In this document: piece by piece, positions 35,653 to 47,991 of the stretch
How positions within the stretch are numbered: the first letter of the stretch is position 1
Layout of the letters: the number at the start of each line of letters is the position of its first letter
Assembly: GCF_021347895.1 (NCBI RefSeq)
Contig: NC_067122.1
Span: forward strand, 36,364,215-36,428,214
Direction: 5' to 3'
Length of the DNA stretch: 64,000 nt
From: Acanthochromis polyacanthus
Taxonomy: Eukaryota > Chordata > Actinopteri > Pomacentridae
The notes under the pieces: model-generated
Told to the model about the DNA's origin: nothing
Databases searched by the model: none
Seen by the model: the letters and a program-made list of their open reading frames with translations, nothing else
Made by a program: the position numbers and the translations under genes

Positions 35653-36760
35653 TTAAGCGCGCTCACTTGAAGCCTTTACAAGAGGCCCATTTTCATAGTT
35701 TGTCAGGAGAAAAGCAACAGTGTACAGCTGATTGATGTTGCCGAACAGCCGAAGAGGAATCTCAGTGTCAAAAAGCTTGTGTTCCTTCACCCTGCGTACG
35801 AAGCGTTCCACATACACCCTGAGGTGTGCAATTTCTTGTGTTTCCCTGACCTCAGCAGCAGACATCTGAGATCTGCCAAAGAGAAAGGGTGACCTGTAGA
35901 TCTTACACGGCACAAATTCATCAACAAGAAAACCTCTGTCAACCATGATGGCCATTCCGGGTTTCAACAGGGGGATGATTCCAGACTCTCACATGATCTG
36001 CTTGTCACTGATTGATCCTGCATATAGTGGAGAGATGAATGCGGTCGGCCCATGCGGAGCAATACCGATCAGCCCTTTGAGAGTGCAGTGTGACTTGTAT
36101 GCAGAGAACACTTCACTCTGGAGGAGAGGAGATGTTGGACACTGGCACCTCAGCTCTGTGCAGTCCAGGATAACAATAGTGTCTGCATAGTCTGGCTTAA
36201 ACTCTGCTGGCATGTGCTCCTTTATTTTCTCAGAAGGGATCCATATCCTGATTGCTCCTAGGACAGTTTAGAGGAAGTTGCTCCAGGTTGTGATGATTCG
36301 GCTCACCGTGGACTGGTGAACTCCATAACGGTCAGCTAGGTCACACTGTTTGGAACCCAGGGCCAAGAAGTTGAGAAAGAGAAAGAGCTCATCTGTGGGT
36401 TGGAGTGATCGTGCCTGTTTAAAAGAAATTTAATGTTTCATTAAGTTTCTCTCAATTATTGGAATCAGAATCGTCTGTATTGACCAAATATGAAGACTCA
36501 TACAAGGAATTTTTCTCCGGCAGTTGTCAGTTCAAAAAATTTGTGCGCAGGGTGCGAGGAGTCGTTGACAAATTCTAATTTCTATAATTAACCGATTATC
36601 ATAGTCATTTATTGTAAGTAGTACTTACTGCTGCTGAATTGGGCTCTGGGAAGGTTCCTTGGTGTGCATGTCTCACATGGACCATGGATGGCAATGCAGG
36701 CTCGATCAAGGCCCAGAACCGTATGAGACAGGAATAGGATGCAAACCTTAAAAGGACTCA
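35653..36760 (-). pseudogene. ISL2EU/Harbinger-like DDE_4 transposase, broken
   Basis: Two exons on the minus strand. The upstream exon, about 36760-36629, gives IRFWALIEPALPSMV and ends at a gtaagt donor. The second, 36414-35653, follows an aaacag acceptor and joins in phase 0: LQPTDELFLFLNFLALGS, then the HTH DLADRYGVHQSTVSRIITTW, then VILDCTELRCQCP, SAYKSHCTLKGLIGI, YAGSISDKQ, MVDRGFLVDEF and VYVERFVRRVKE. The DDE set D (DCTE), D (VDRG) and E (VERF) is all present. Two in-frame stops break it: TAA 36268-36270 and TGA 35989-35991. A further N-terminal exon (THAP finger in known relatives) is not seen to the right, where a SINE lies. It converges on the SWIM gene at 30994-32498. Confidence 0.8.
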
Positions 36761-36830
36761 CATTTTGTAATGTTAGCGAGAATGTGGTTCACCTTATGGA
36801 CTATTCTTACTTCCCACTCCCTTTCGCTAA

Positions 36831-37178
36831 CCTTTCGCTTTATCATCACTAGGGTTGCGGGGGGTGCTGGAGCCTATCCCAGCTGACTCGGGCGAAGGCA
36901 GGGGACACCCTGGACAGGTCACCAGTCTGTCACAGGGCTACATACATAGACGAACAATCACACTCGCATTCACACCTACGGGCAATTCAGAGTAATCAAT
37001 TAACCTCAGCATGTTTTTGGACTGTGGGAGGAAGCCGGAGTACCCGGAGAAAACCCACGCATGCACAGGGAGAACATGCAAACTCCATGCAGAAAGATCC
37101 CAGGCCCACCCCGAGATTTGAACCAGGGATCTTCTAGCTGCAAGGCGAAAGTGCTAACCACTACGCCGCTGAGCAGCC
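36831..37178 (-). repeat. tRNA-headed SINE, copy 1 (near full length)
   Basis: On the minus strand it starts with a tRNA-like head containing GTAGTGGTTAGCAC (A box) and GGTTCAAATC (B box). The body includes GCATGGAGTTTGCATGTTCT, CATGCGTGGGTTTTC and CCACAGTCCAAAAACATG. The tail includes GCTGGGATAGGCTCCAGC. Two shorter copies are at 40212 and 63581. It is not a tRNA gene: the cloverleaf is not closed. Confidence 0.8.
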
Positions 37179-37189
37179 TTGGTAAAAAT

Positions 37190-40100
37190 ATGAATTTATT
37201 AATTTATTTGTCTAATTAATCAACTGGTGAACTGGACTGTTAATAAGGCCTGGTAACCTGGGTTACACACAGAACATTTCAGATTATTTTACCACAGATC
37301 AAGGGTACAGATTGTTGTTGTTCACTGTGTATTGGGTAGTACTCATTTTGATTTAGACTGATTAGTATACAGAACCCTATGATGTTTCTGGTTTACAGCT
37401 GACAACTAGTTGCTAAAAGTACAGAATATTATTTCTTATTTTAGGTGTGATAATTGTCAGTAAACATTCTAAGAAGCAGAAATACACAGGGTTGTATATA
37501 GTGCTGTTCTTGCACAATATTTGTCACTTAATTGCTCTCAGGATACTGTCATTGAGCTTACCAGTTTTACATAACAGGCAGATCCTGCAGCTGATGATGC
37601 TGTAATTCACATAAACAAGGAAACAAGTCCATCATAATTTGAATGTTAACAGTCCAAAATGAAAAGGTCATATACAGCTTTCTTATTGGGTTAAAGAGCC
37701 AAAAAAAAAAAAACCCATGAAAAATACTTTTTAAAAGCGAGAGGTCGGTAGCAGCTTTCATTTTTTCTTACAACTTTTTGGCTAACTATCCCACACGACT
37801 GATCGATTCATGAAAGAGTCACTATTGAGAGTTCCTGCAACTTTCCACAGTAGGAACTCTGGGCAAGTACAAGGGGTGCAAATATTAACAATAATGCCTC
37901 TAAAAATATCCCTTTGAGCCTTTGTGGTTCCATTGCAATGTAGCATCTGACGGCTTCAACCACGACAAATGCACTAAAACAACAACAAATAGTAGCTACT
38001 GGATGTAACTCTAGTTCGATGAACACATAAGAAAAGGAACAATGAGAGTGCATGTCACCCTGTAGTGAATTTTTTGCTGAAGATGATTAGAGGTCACTGA
38101 AAATGGCCCTAAAAGAAGTTGGGATGGTTCTTGCTGTAGGAAGAGGCACAAATGTTTAGAGGTTCCCTAAAAGCATCTACTGTTTGGGACCACTGTACTA
38201 AACTGCTTCTGTAAATGGAAAGCACTCTATTATGTTTGCTCCTCCAGGTGGTACAGTTAAGAGCAGAGTCCAGGCATCCATGAAGAAGAGGATTTATGAG
38301 GCTAAAGTGAGTTAGATCTTGGTAGTATAGTTGCTTGCTAGGTGACATCTTAAGGAGAGCTATCATGTTCTGACAACAACAAAATAACAACCGTTATAAC
38401 TGTGGATGTGAACGAACACAAAGAACTAAACTTATCAGCCAGGTTTTCGAGGGATGGTGAAGCTAGACTGCTCTGATATAAGCGGAACCGAAAACGTGTT
38501 TTATAAGTGTTAGAGTCAAGATGAGATTGCTCTCAGTTGGCTATAGGTGTATGTTGAGGGTCGGTCAGTGAAGCACCTTTAAGGTCCACATTTCCAGACA
38601 GTTGTGCCATCGTGTTGCAGGATTGTTGATTTGGGTGGAGGAAAATGTGTCCTGCATCGACTTGGAATGCCTGTATTGCAAGAAATCTGAATGGTTGAAC
38701 GACCAGTCAGTAGAGTTTTGGACTCACAGCTATTCAAATAACAAGTGACGCTGGACTGCAGCATGTTGAAAAGAAGAGATAACCCAGAAACAGTGTTATA
38801 GAAGGTTGATGTAACATCTTAACATTTTCACACATCCAGCAGTAATGGATTCAAATTAGAATTCAACTAGAGTTGGGTTTCTGGTCACCTGATGAATGTT
38901 AGTCCAATATTTTATTTTCTTTGAACTTTGTTTTGGTCTTCACCACCTCCTGAGTGGCTCTTTTGCTACTGTGGTCATCAGCAAGCTGTGAAAAATCTCA
39001 ATATGCTGATTTAGTTTTTCTTTCATTGGAAAAGTTTTATGCAGTACAACTACATGATTGATATGAATGAACCAGAGCAAAGTTGCATTCTGTGAAAAAA
39101 CAAAACAAAGCGCTAAAAGTTGGTAAAAATGGCACTGCAGAGCCCGGGGGTGATTCTCTGGAGGTTTCTCACCAAAGTTTACCCCTTTCCCTTGGTCAGT
39201 TAATAGCTTGAAGCAAAATAGGCCAGCTTTGTTTGATATTTCATGGAGCAGTTTGTGTGTTGGTGCTTTGCCCCCCTGAGTTTCATGCTCATACTTTAAA
39301 AGTAAAGATGAAGTGTGAGTCAGAGCAGCTGTAGCCGCTCTCCACTCTGCCTGTATTCATGTCAGCTCATATTTCTGCCTCAGTGGTTTTATCAGATCAA
39401 TATTTATCATCACAGGCACTGATCTCTGACCACAATCAAATTGATCTAATGGCAATTACATTACTGTTTACCTGCTGCTGTTTTTTCTCTTCTCTCCCGC
39501 TGCCTTGGCTGCTGCTGCTGCCCTCTTTTGTTTCGCTCCATCTTACCTGCTCCTTCTCTCTCATCTACTCTGTCTTTGTCTCACTCTCATCGTCTATCAT
39601 TATGTTTCATACACTGGTAATCGCATTACCGCTATGGGCTCATATTCTGGCAGGTCACACTGCCTTTCTGTTAACGGTGGCGACATACACAATTACATTA
39701 GAGAGAGGCAGAGCGTGTGTGTAGAAAACGCTTAGCTCAGCTGCATTAAGACCAGAGTTCGTCTCAAGGGTGTGCGTGTGTGTACTGTGTGAATGAATGC
39801 AGGGATAGTAAACAAACTGTACTGTACTCAGCCTCCCAAGGACTTGATGAAGTGGACTTGAAGAGTACTTTGTCAGATGAGTTGTTTTTCAGCAGAACTG
39901 CAGGCTAGTTAGCTAATTAGCTGCTCAGCTGCAGCACATTAAACAGCATGTAAACCAGGCTGCAATGTCACTTTGTGAGATGCTGGTGTGGTAACGGTTC
40001 AATACCGCTGCTAACAACACACTGTCGGCCCATGATGTGTAGAGGATCACCACAAGTTAGTTTACTTTGACTGGGTTCCTGCAGTATAATGCTGGCAGTC

Positions 40101-40205
40101 TGCCAGTTGCTGTCAATCACCCTTCTAAAAAGAGTCTTTCAGTGATATAAAATGATGAGCAATACATTTAAGTTACATTACTTTTTTATTTGAAAGGTTG
40201 ATGTC
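37190..40205. other. Intergenic sequence with no recognised feature
   Basis: No coding frame with family likeness and no named repeat is recognised. A short A run lies near 37700. A pyrimidine-rich, exon-like patch near 39470-39610 has no matching phase or motif. Confidence 0.5.
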
Positions 40206-40211
40206 AGTTGG

Positions 40212-40398
40212 GGGCTGCACAGTGGATTGGTGGTGAGCACTTTTGCCTTGCAGCTGGCAGATCCCCAATTTGCATCCTTCCCAGGATCTTTCTGCATGGA
40301 GTTTGCATGTTCTCCCTGTGCATGCGTGGGTTTTCTCTGTGTTCTCCGGCTTCCTCCCACAGTCCAAAAACATGCTGAGGTTAATTGATTATTCTAAA
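40212..40398 (+). repeat. tRNA-headed SINE, copy 2 (3' truncated)
   Basis: It shares with copy 1 the head GTGAGCACTTTTGCCTTGCA and the body GCATGGAGTTTGCATGTTCT through CATGCTGAGGTTAATTG, then stops. The B box is decayed in this copy. Confidence 0.75.
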
Positions 40399-40697
40399 TT
40401 TTTGGACAGTAGGAGTAACTCCAACAATTGCACTTCTAAAACACATAGAGCAGCCTAAAAGTGAACCAGAGCTTATGTTCCGTATATTGTTCTTCCCAGT
40501 CAAAATCTGGCTTACCCACAATGCAACTCAGCCACTGAATACTACAGACTATGTATGGAAGAAGCAGCTTCCATGGCTGAAATGGGAAGCCAGTGAAAAA
40601 AGTGCCTTAAACTTGCACTATGTCTAACAGCCAGCAGGGGGAGACTCTTCTGGTTGCAACAAAACGGAGGTCAGATTGTATAGAAGTCTATGACAAA

Positions 40698-41005
40698 GGT
40701 AGTTGCTAGAGGTACGGACCCGTACTTTCCATTTGCCAATCAGATACGTGAGATCTGGTCACGTGACTCCTGGTAGACGCTGGAGGTACGGACCCGTAGC
40801 ATCGGTACTACAGGTACGGACCCTAAACCTGACCCTAACACTAACCCTAACCTTAACCTTTGCTTACCTTTCAACAGTTTGCAGTCGTTAGCAGCTTTCT
40901 GACTCGCGAGACTCACGTACGGGTCCGTATCTGTGTGGCAAATGGAAGGTGCCGTATCCGTAGGCCACAGGCTACGGCTACGGGTCCGTATCTGTAGACA
41001 CTACC
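40698..41005. mobile_element. 308-bp MITE with 9-bp target duplication and telomere-like core
   Basis: TATGACAAA occurs on both sides (40689-40697 and 41006-41014). The ends are inverted repeats: GGTAGTTGCTAGAGGTACGG at the left, and at the right a complement of GGTAGTGTCTACAGATACGG. The motif TACGGACCCGTA occurs several times. The centre (40821-40860) has CCCTAAC-type telomere-like units. A 9-bp duplication points to a Mutator-like superfamily. Confidence 0.8.
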
Positions 41006-41477
41006 TATGACAAAATGAGATGAATTCTTATTTAATTTGTTCCTTCAGTAAACATTTTTCTAATGTGTTTGTGGTCTCACTTGCTAGTTTCCCGACTTCT
41101 TCAAAATAGCAGGATGTTTATTAAGTAGCTTATGTTCTTATTTAGAGTCAATTAGACAATAAAGCAGGGTGTGTATTAGGGTGAGACAACCTTGACTGAC
41201 AGGCGGTTAATGTGTCAGCAGTCAACAAACCAATGGTGGACATCAGAGTGGCTATGTTCATCTCTTTATACAATCAATGCCAAATATTTCTCAGAGAATG
41301 TAGTGGTTCATGCTAGTAGTAGGGCTGGGCGATATGACGATAGATATCGTCTGGACGATAGAAAATGTCTATCGTTTTATGTGACGATCCTATCGTTTAT
41401 ATCGCAGTGTCGCAAAACACGCTTTACGGCAGTATTTTACGTCACCGACATGGCTTATGGCAAGCCCAGACATGCAG

Positions 41478-42064
41478 CAGTGTTGCCAACTTAGCATCTT
41501 TCTCGCTAAATCTAGCGACTTTCCAAAGCGTCCTAGCGACTTTTTTTGTCAAAAGCGACTAGCGACTAGCGACAAATCTAGCAACTTTTTCAGCCGTTTT
41601 GGAGACTCTGATAGGAAAACTCTGCAGTTTCCATCCTCAACAAGCAGCAGGTGCTGCTGTGAGCTCCTCCCCCTCCCAAAGCACAGGCTGTCAGTCCAGT
41701 AACCCCGCAGCAGTCCCAGTGTCTGATTAGGGGGGACCCACATCACTCCGCGGCCAGATGACTGATGAATCGTGTATGCGCAAAGTCACTACAGATCCTA
41801 TCCAGACTTACGGAGCGGGATATAAATGAAGATGTTTCTTCACTGTCATACTAAAATAAACCACAGCATTTAACCTCTAGTTCAAAAACATATTTTGGGT
41901 GTTTTATACTCACTTTTTGGTCTCTTCCACAACGTTATTCCTCTCTCCTACAACGTTGATTACAATTACATGCAAACTGGGAAATATGCAAATTAGGAGA
42001 TGATGTCATTTAGCGACTTCTAACGACTTTTAGGACTTTCCTTACTGAGGAGTTGGCAACACTG
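41478..42064. mobile_element. hAT-like MITE nested in the outer hAT
   Basis: The ends are CAGTGTTGCCAACTTAGC and a right end with AGTTGGCAACACTG. The flanks ACATGCAG and GCACGCGG differ only by transitions, as a decayed CpG-containing 8-bp target duplication would. Near both ends the motif TAGCGACTTT recurs, a plausible transposase-binding subterminal repeat. No coding sequence. Confidence 0.75.
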
Positions 42065-42190
42065 GCACGCGGCTAAAACATAAACAGCTATGGAGGAAGA
42101 CGGTGGACTCGACTCAGAAGAACAATCTTAACAAGAAGATGACGAACAACCAGCTCAAACCGACGAGCTTGTACCTAAAAGAGGGGAACT

Positions 42191-42277
42191 TCTGTCATAT
42201 GGCGGTGGTTTGGATTTAAAAAGACAGACAAGGATCAGACTACCGTACTTTGCAAGGTATGCCGCTGCCCGGTCCCA
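42191..42277 (+). pseudogene. BED zinc-finger fragment of a hAT transposase
   Basis: The frame reads SVIWRWFGFKKTDKDQTT and continues VLCKVCR, the first half of a ZBED-type BED finger. The presumed start MEEDGGLDSEEQ at 42090 is in another frame and reaches a stop at 42129-42131, so a one-base deletion lies between them. Confidence 0.65.
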
Positions 42278-43484
42278 TTCATTCATTGAATTTATCAAAA
42301 ATATGCTATATCGTGATGTATATCGTATCGTGATATAAAATAAGCTATATCGGGATATAAAATTTTGGTCATATCGCCCAGCCCTAGCTAGTAGTAGCTA
42401 ATGTAGCCTCAAACTGATCTTTATTGTCACTCTCTTATTTACTCATGCAGGCAAATCTGCCATGTAGAAGCACACGGAAACTCATATATTCAGTATAATA
42501 AACTTACTCTCAGTTGATTAAAATCTGTAATTGCTGCTAAGGTTTTGGTTTTTTATTTACTGATAAAGCTCATGAAATAAATACAATGGAAATCACATCA
42601 GATAAGCACAAGAAAAGACTCTTGTGTCAAACTATTCCTTGTCCTCCCCAAAACACCCAACTAGTTGAAACATCACATTATATCCTTCCAGCTTTTTGTC
42701 TTTCTTTTAGTTTGGTGCAGATTGAGTCAGTTTAACAGTTTGTAGCACAAGTCAGAGCAGGTTTAATCCCTACAATCTTTAAGAGTCTGCATAAGAGCTT
42801 CAGCTGAATCCCCTGCTAACCCCAAATCATACACACTTTAACTAGTAAAAACATGTACAAGCAGATTCTTTACTGACTTATAAATGTCTGAGACATTTTT
42901 GCACCTGTTTATACAATTTTCAGTGACAATGATATAAAAGCATGAATACTGAACATTTTCTGGTTGGTCAGAACTATGTGGTCGTGTATAAATCGGGATT
43001 GCTGCTTTTTAAATGTGTCTGCATGAATAATGCCTGTAAAAATGCTTTGCTAGAAAAATGTTTGGCTACTGAATGTGAGTCCAACTCTGAGTATGTAAGT
43101 AGCCCTTTAATGGACTTTACTATTGTGTGAGTCCATCTCATTTCTGTAGTAAATTCTGTATTTACTTGATAGTTGAGTGGTTGGGGAGAATTATCACGGA
43201 GGTAGGACCACTGTCAATACCTGGTTCAGCTCCCAGCTGGCTGCTTCCTCACTACCCCTTTTCTTCATGTTCCAATCTTTTTCCACCGATTCTGTCTAAA
43301 AAAACAATACAAATATGTAATTTTAAATTTGCTTCAATCCTCCTTAGACAGTTTATAAGACTTCGCAAAGCAACCTCTAGAGGCCTGTTACAGTGTTTTA
43401 TAACACATTTTGATGTACTAAACTGGTGGAATTCCCTTTATGTTGTCCCAAATAGATGTTAGATGTGCTGGCATAAGTTGTTAT

Positions 43485-44090
43485 TAGTGGTGGAATGCTA
43501 TTTTAAAAATTAATCTAATTAATTGGAGGCTTTGTAATTATTTAATCACATTTTGTCAAATGGTAATCTTGGACAAAATAAGCAAAGTTTTTCAATTCAA
43601 ATAAATTTTGGTTAACGACTGAATCGATGAATAGACATACGGTATGTGAACTCAAACAACAAAAATGTTCATTTGTCTACTACATTCACAGATTGCTACA
43701 CACTCAAAGTGCAATTATAGTGATTTTATTCAACATTTTTGTAAACTCAAGCACTTTCAGTGTCTTGAAAAGCGATCTACTATGGGATGGCTTCACTGTT
43801 TGCTGGTACCAGGACTGTCGTAGCTAACATTAGCTCTGGGGCTAACAGCAACATGTTTTGCATTGAAGTGATACCGTTAGCTTGAAGTGCTGTGATGATC
43901 AGAAAACTCTTTGTTGTACAATTTGCACACAACCACGCTTTTATCCAAGCTGCCATCGGGAAGATTTTTGAAATAAAACTTTCCGCCCAACAAGCTCAAG
44001 CCAGAAATCAGTTAAATGCATTATTTCTTAAACACGTTATTTTTTCTGTAATCAATTAATCAAAATTAACGTGTTAAGGTTCCAGCCCTA
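43485..44090. mobile_element. hAT-type MITE with 8-bp target duplication
   Basis: The right end has AATTAACGTGTTAAGG followed by CCAGCCCTA, the common fish family whose other end is TAGGGCTGG. The left end (TAGTGGTGGAATGC) is decayed. Flanks GTTGTTAT (43477-43484) and ATTGTTAT (44091-44098) match at 7 of 8 bases. There is no transposase. Confidence 0.7.
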
Positions 44091-44099
44091 ATTGTTATC

Positions 44100-45680
44100 T
44101 TAATGATAAATAAGACAAAGCTTCATGTCAGTAAGTACATATGATGCCAAAGCTTGAAGATGATAAATCTAGTGTAGCATAAAGATTGAAAGCATGAATG
44201 AGTCTAGAAAAATGAAAACAATATTTTGTGGTTTTAGGGGGAGTTATTTCATAGCTCTCAAGCCATTTCCCTCTGCGTCCAGTTAAGCTAATCACCTCCT
44301 GCTTTGAGCTCTTCACTGACAAACAGACATGAGATTAGTGAAGATCTTTCAAGCAAACTCCCAAAATGCTGAAATCTTCTGTTAGTGTTGTAATCTTTCA
44401 AGCTCTGTAGCAAGTCTACATTGGGTTTACCATGGTAAAATACTACCGTGGTCCATAGAGCAGAGTTGGATGAGTACTTTACACATTTTTACCTGATCTG
44501 ACAGTAGTATTGGCACCTCACAGGAAAACACAACATCACCTTTATTAGGAGGATGTTCCGTCTTCTCATCCTCATCATGCCGGTGTTTTCATGTCCTCCG
44601 GCTTTTCTTTGCTTCACTGTCTTCTTTCTGACCTGGGATGTAGACGTCTGCATCTCCGGAGCGCACACAGCATCGAGGAAGCAGCCAATTAGAAGCCGGA
44701 CAAGATGTGATATGTTGCCTGTCAGTGTGAAACTATTTTAATCAGGACTCATTCAATTAGAGCTGACGAGCTCTTACCTCGTTAGCGCCTCTGGAGCGGT
44801 GAACCACAGAGCTGAATAGAAAACTCCCTGTTTTAACAAAATCACTTGGCAAAGAATGAAGGGAGGGGCAATCCATTAAACCTGCCACTCGGCACGTCGA
44901 GACAGAGGGAATGGATTTCTGAGTGGGTTTCTTTTAATGAAGTTGAATGGCTGTAATCAACTCCTTTGGTGGCAGGCGGCGAGGGAGGTCTGGCTTTGAA
45001 TAAAGGGTAAAATGCATTTTTAGTGGAATGTCTTTGTATTAATAATGGACTACTAAGATGAAAAAAATGCTACAAAAATCTGGATTTTTTTAAACAGAAG
45101 TGTGTCTTCTGGTTCAGTAGTCCTGCATGAATTTGTCTTTATGTTATTGTAAGAAGGTAAAATGATGTTTTTATTTCATGAAATTAGGAGTCTAAGTTGT
45201 ATCATCCAAGATAACTTCTTAAGTTTTGTTATCATCTTGGATTAGAATGCTGGCTTTTTGTTAAATTTTGCATTCATGAGCTCTGAGCTTCTAAAATCGT
45301 GGCTGTCAGATTCACTACAGCATTGTGATGGCTTCTGTAAACCCAAAAGAGAGGTTGATGTAGAACACCTTATACATTTAAGAAAATGTATACATCTATG
45401 CACAGGTGTGCAAACATGTGCCTCTGTTAGGATGAGACTGAGCCAACAAATGAAGTACATGAGGACAAAACTCACATTACTGTAGATGTAAAAGACATCA
45501 CAAAACATTGTTATATATCTATGCAACTTGCTCAGATTTGGGTCTTCTATTTTAGTTGTATTTTATTTCTATAGCACTATACACCACATATGTCATCTCC
45601 AGGCACTCCACATAGCAACGTGAAGAAGTTGCAAATTTTAAACAGAGAAACCCAATAAATTTCTGGTTTCCTTTACATTC
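44100..45680. other. Intergenic, GC-richer unique patch
   Basis: No gene and no named repeat. The stretch 44760-45010 is low in repeats and richer in G+C than its neighbours (GGCAGGCGGCGAGGGAGG), so it is a candidate conserved element. Confidence 0.35.
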
Positions 45681-45754
45681 CCTTTGCGCAGCAGTTGACG
45701 GCAGTTGAGGGGGGTCCAAAAAAGCCTCCCCCGAAAAACAAAAACCTCCACCTC

Positions 45755-46105
45755 TACCAGATTCCTGGAAGTTTGAGGGTTCTGCACAGTATCTCTGCTG
45801 TCTCCAGGAGTACACTGATCTGGACCGGGATCTCAGAAGTTGTACCTGTAACCTGCTGGAGCCAGTCTCTCAGTTTGGCAATCATGCCCCTATTGCCCCT
45901 ATAGGACCACCTTCCACTTCACTTTCCAACATCTGTTTCAGCTGTTCTGTCATTTTGCTACTTCTTCATCTTCTCACACTCCTTCCTGATGCTACTGTTG
46001 GCTGTCATGTCTATCACAACTCCTCTTTTTGGCTCCTCGTTGGCCACCAATATTTCAGTATTGTTGATCTGGAACCTGAAGCCCCACAGGATATTTGCTG
46101 TTTAG
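45755..46105 (-). pseudogene. LINE fragment, C-terminal end of a pol ORF
   Basis: Minus-strand blocks ILWGFRFQINNTEILVANEE, GVVIDMTANSSIRKECEK, MIAKLRDWLQQVTGTTSE and CRTLKLPGIW occur in order, separated by stops and frame changes. They resemble the end of fish LINEs whose pol carries a restriction-like endonuclease. Only the end is present, as expected from 5'-truncated insertion. Confidence 0.65.
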
Positions 46106-46625
46106 TACTTTAGGTTGTGTGTCTTACTGGATCCTGAGGACTTTTGGTCAATACTCTACACAGATGTTCATGTCCAGCCACGTGGTTGGACACCCTGCTG
46201 CTATGTGCTGGACTGTCTCTGACTGTCTGCTGTGGTAGACCTCTGCCTCTCATCTATGCCAATGATCAGAGCCTCTGTCCCTTTTCCAACCACTGGAAGG
46301 AACCCTTGATGTCAGCCACCTCCTCCATCTACCAATGCCACTGTACATTGTTCATAGAGTCTCAGGTTGCTGGACTTCATGCATTGTGAGGAGCTTTCAT
46401 GTCTTGACATCAGCAGCATCCATCTTCTACTGCGGAAACTCACAATTACAGCTGATATCTGATGACTGGTGGGACGTGCATGTGGATGTCTTGGATCTTT
46501 ATTTCAAACATTGAGCTGGCTTCTCAGCACTTGTCTGACTTTCTGAAGATGTTCACCTGTTGTTGACCTCCTTAGATCCTCATCACTGAGCCAATTGAAC
46601 ACTGAGATGTCCAGGTACTCAGGTT

Positions 46626-46703
46626 TATGGGTTCTGTAAAGCATCTTGAGACAGTTTGAATTGTAATTGGCACAATATAAATAAAATTGAATTGAACTGA
46701 ATT
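46626..46703 (+). repeat. LINE/SINE 3' tail with ATTGAA repeats
   Basis: GTAAAGCATCTTGAGACAGTT runs into CACAATATAAATAAAATTG and a short AATTGAATTGAA tail. This matches a very common fish non-LTR tail and has no body attached. Confidence 0.6.
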
Positions 46704-47686
46704 ACTTATATTTGTCCTGCCTTCTGGTATTACAGCCTTCTGGGATGTATGAAGGATCTTATTCCTACCGTTGATCTGTTATATTCTACAGCAGTATTTG
46801 TTCAGTTTCTTGTTACTACAGAAAGTCTTTCCATATACTACTCACCAACTTGATAGTTAGTGGTTTTAATGATGCCGTTAAATTCTATTTGACGTTTAAA
46901 ATGAGACCCCATAAACGAGCCATCTTCCCATCTCATCTTCTCTGCCCACTTGGTCTTCGAATCAGGAAAGTCAGGCTCCTCACATTTTACAGAGGGACAC
47001 AAGGACAAAGCAATGCTACTATCATGTTATAGATATAGTGTACATGCTGCTAAAATGTCCTTGATGCAGATTCAGCAGAAATCAGATTTAATTGTTGGTT
47101 GTGGCTGATGGTCTTTGTACTGCTGGTGGAACTAATAATTCAGAAACATACATATTCCCAGTAGTATTAGTTCTAATCATAAAGCATTGAAGTTACTTTC
47201 TTTCAAAAATTCTGCATTTCATTTGAATACGTATCCATTAAAAATGAGCTATCTGCTGCTCAAAGTCAAGTCCAGCATGTTTTCCTTTTAAAGGCCCAAC
47301 ATGGAGCTTTTTATTCACTGGAAGAATTTTACATGGGAATGGATAATGAGCCTTTTCACAACTTCCAAACTCTCGTCTGCGTGCCGGGACTGTTCAGAAA
47401 GGGAAGGGAAGGCTCTCACATCGGCCGTCTTGATCACAGCGCCAGTCCGCATGTAGAAGTCGATAACGGCGGTTCCAGCGCTCACGCTCCATTAGCTGTG
47501 TTTCTCTGCAGCTGTCTCAACACTCCTCTGAAACGTCACACAGAATAAATGCAGCGTGTTGTAGCTCTCTGCACTTCAACGCTTATTTTCAGTACAGTAA
47601 TTTTCAAAAGTGATACGTTAAAAGTCACTTTTGTATTCTGCTCAGGTCACATGTGCCCATTGGGGCTAATGGACATTTATTTCTGG

Positions 47687-47689
<3 letters not shown>

Positions 47690-47731
<42 letters not shown>

Positions 47732-47991
47732 GTTTCTGCTATACCGGTGGGGACTTTGACCTGACTATTTGCTATAAAGGTGGGGACTTGTCTTACGGTG
47801 GGGACCTAAAATGAGGTCCCCACGGGTGGCAACACCGTTTTCTTGGCCATATTGTTGTTAATAAAAAATGTAAAAGTGCAAAAACGTTTGTTTAGGGTTA
47901 GGCATTGATTTGGTGATGGTTAAGGTTAGGGTTAGGGTAAGGAGTTAGATATGAATGGGAGTCAATGGTAAGTCCCCACCGGTATAGAAAA

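Larger units (their letters stand above)
41320..42386 (+). mobile_element. hAT-Ac-like non-autonomous element (outer)
   Basis: The ends are TAGGGCTGGGCGATATGA and its complement (TCATATCGCCCAGCCCTA). An exact 8-bp target duplication, GCTAGTAG, flanks it (41312-41319 and 42387-42394). It keeps only the start of a ZBED-type transposase, and a second hAT-like element sits inside it. Confidence 0.9.

Noticed and set aside
36831..37178. tRNA-like head with A and B boxes
   Set aside because: Part of a dispersed SINE with three copies, no foldable cloverleaf end, so not a tRNA gene.
39359..39735. Leu-rich frames of 76-121 codons
   Set aside because: No start context, splice or family motif; pyrimidine-rich composition explains them.
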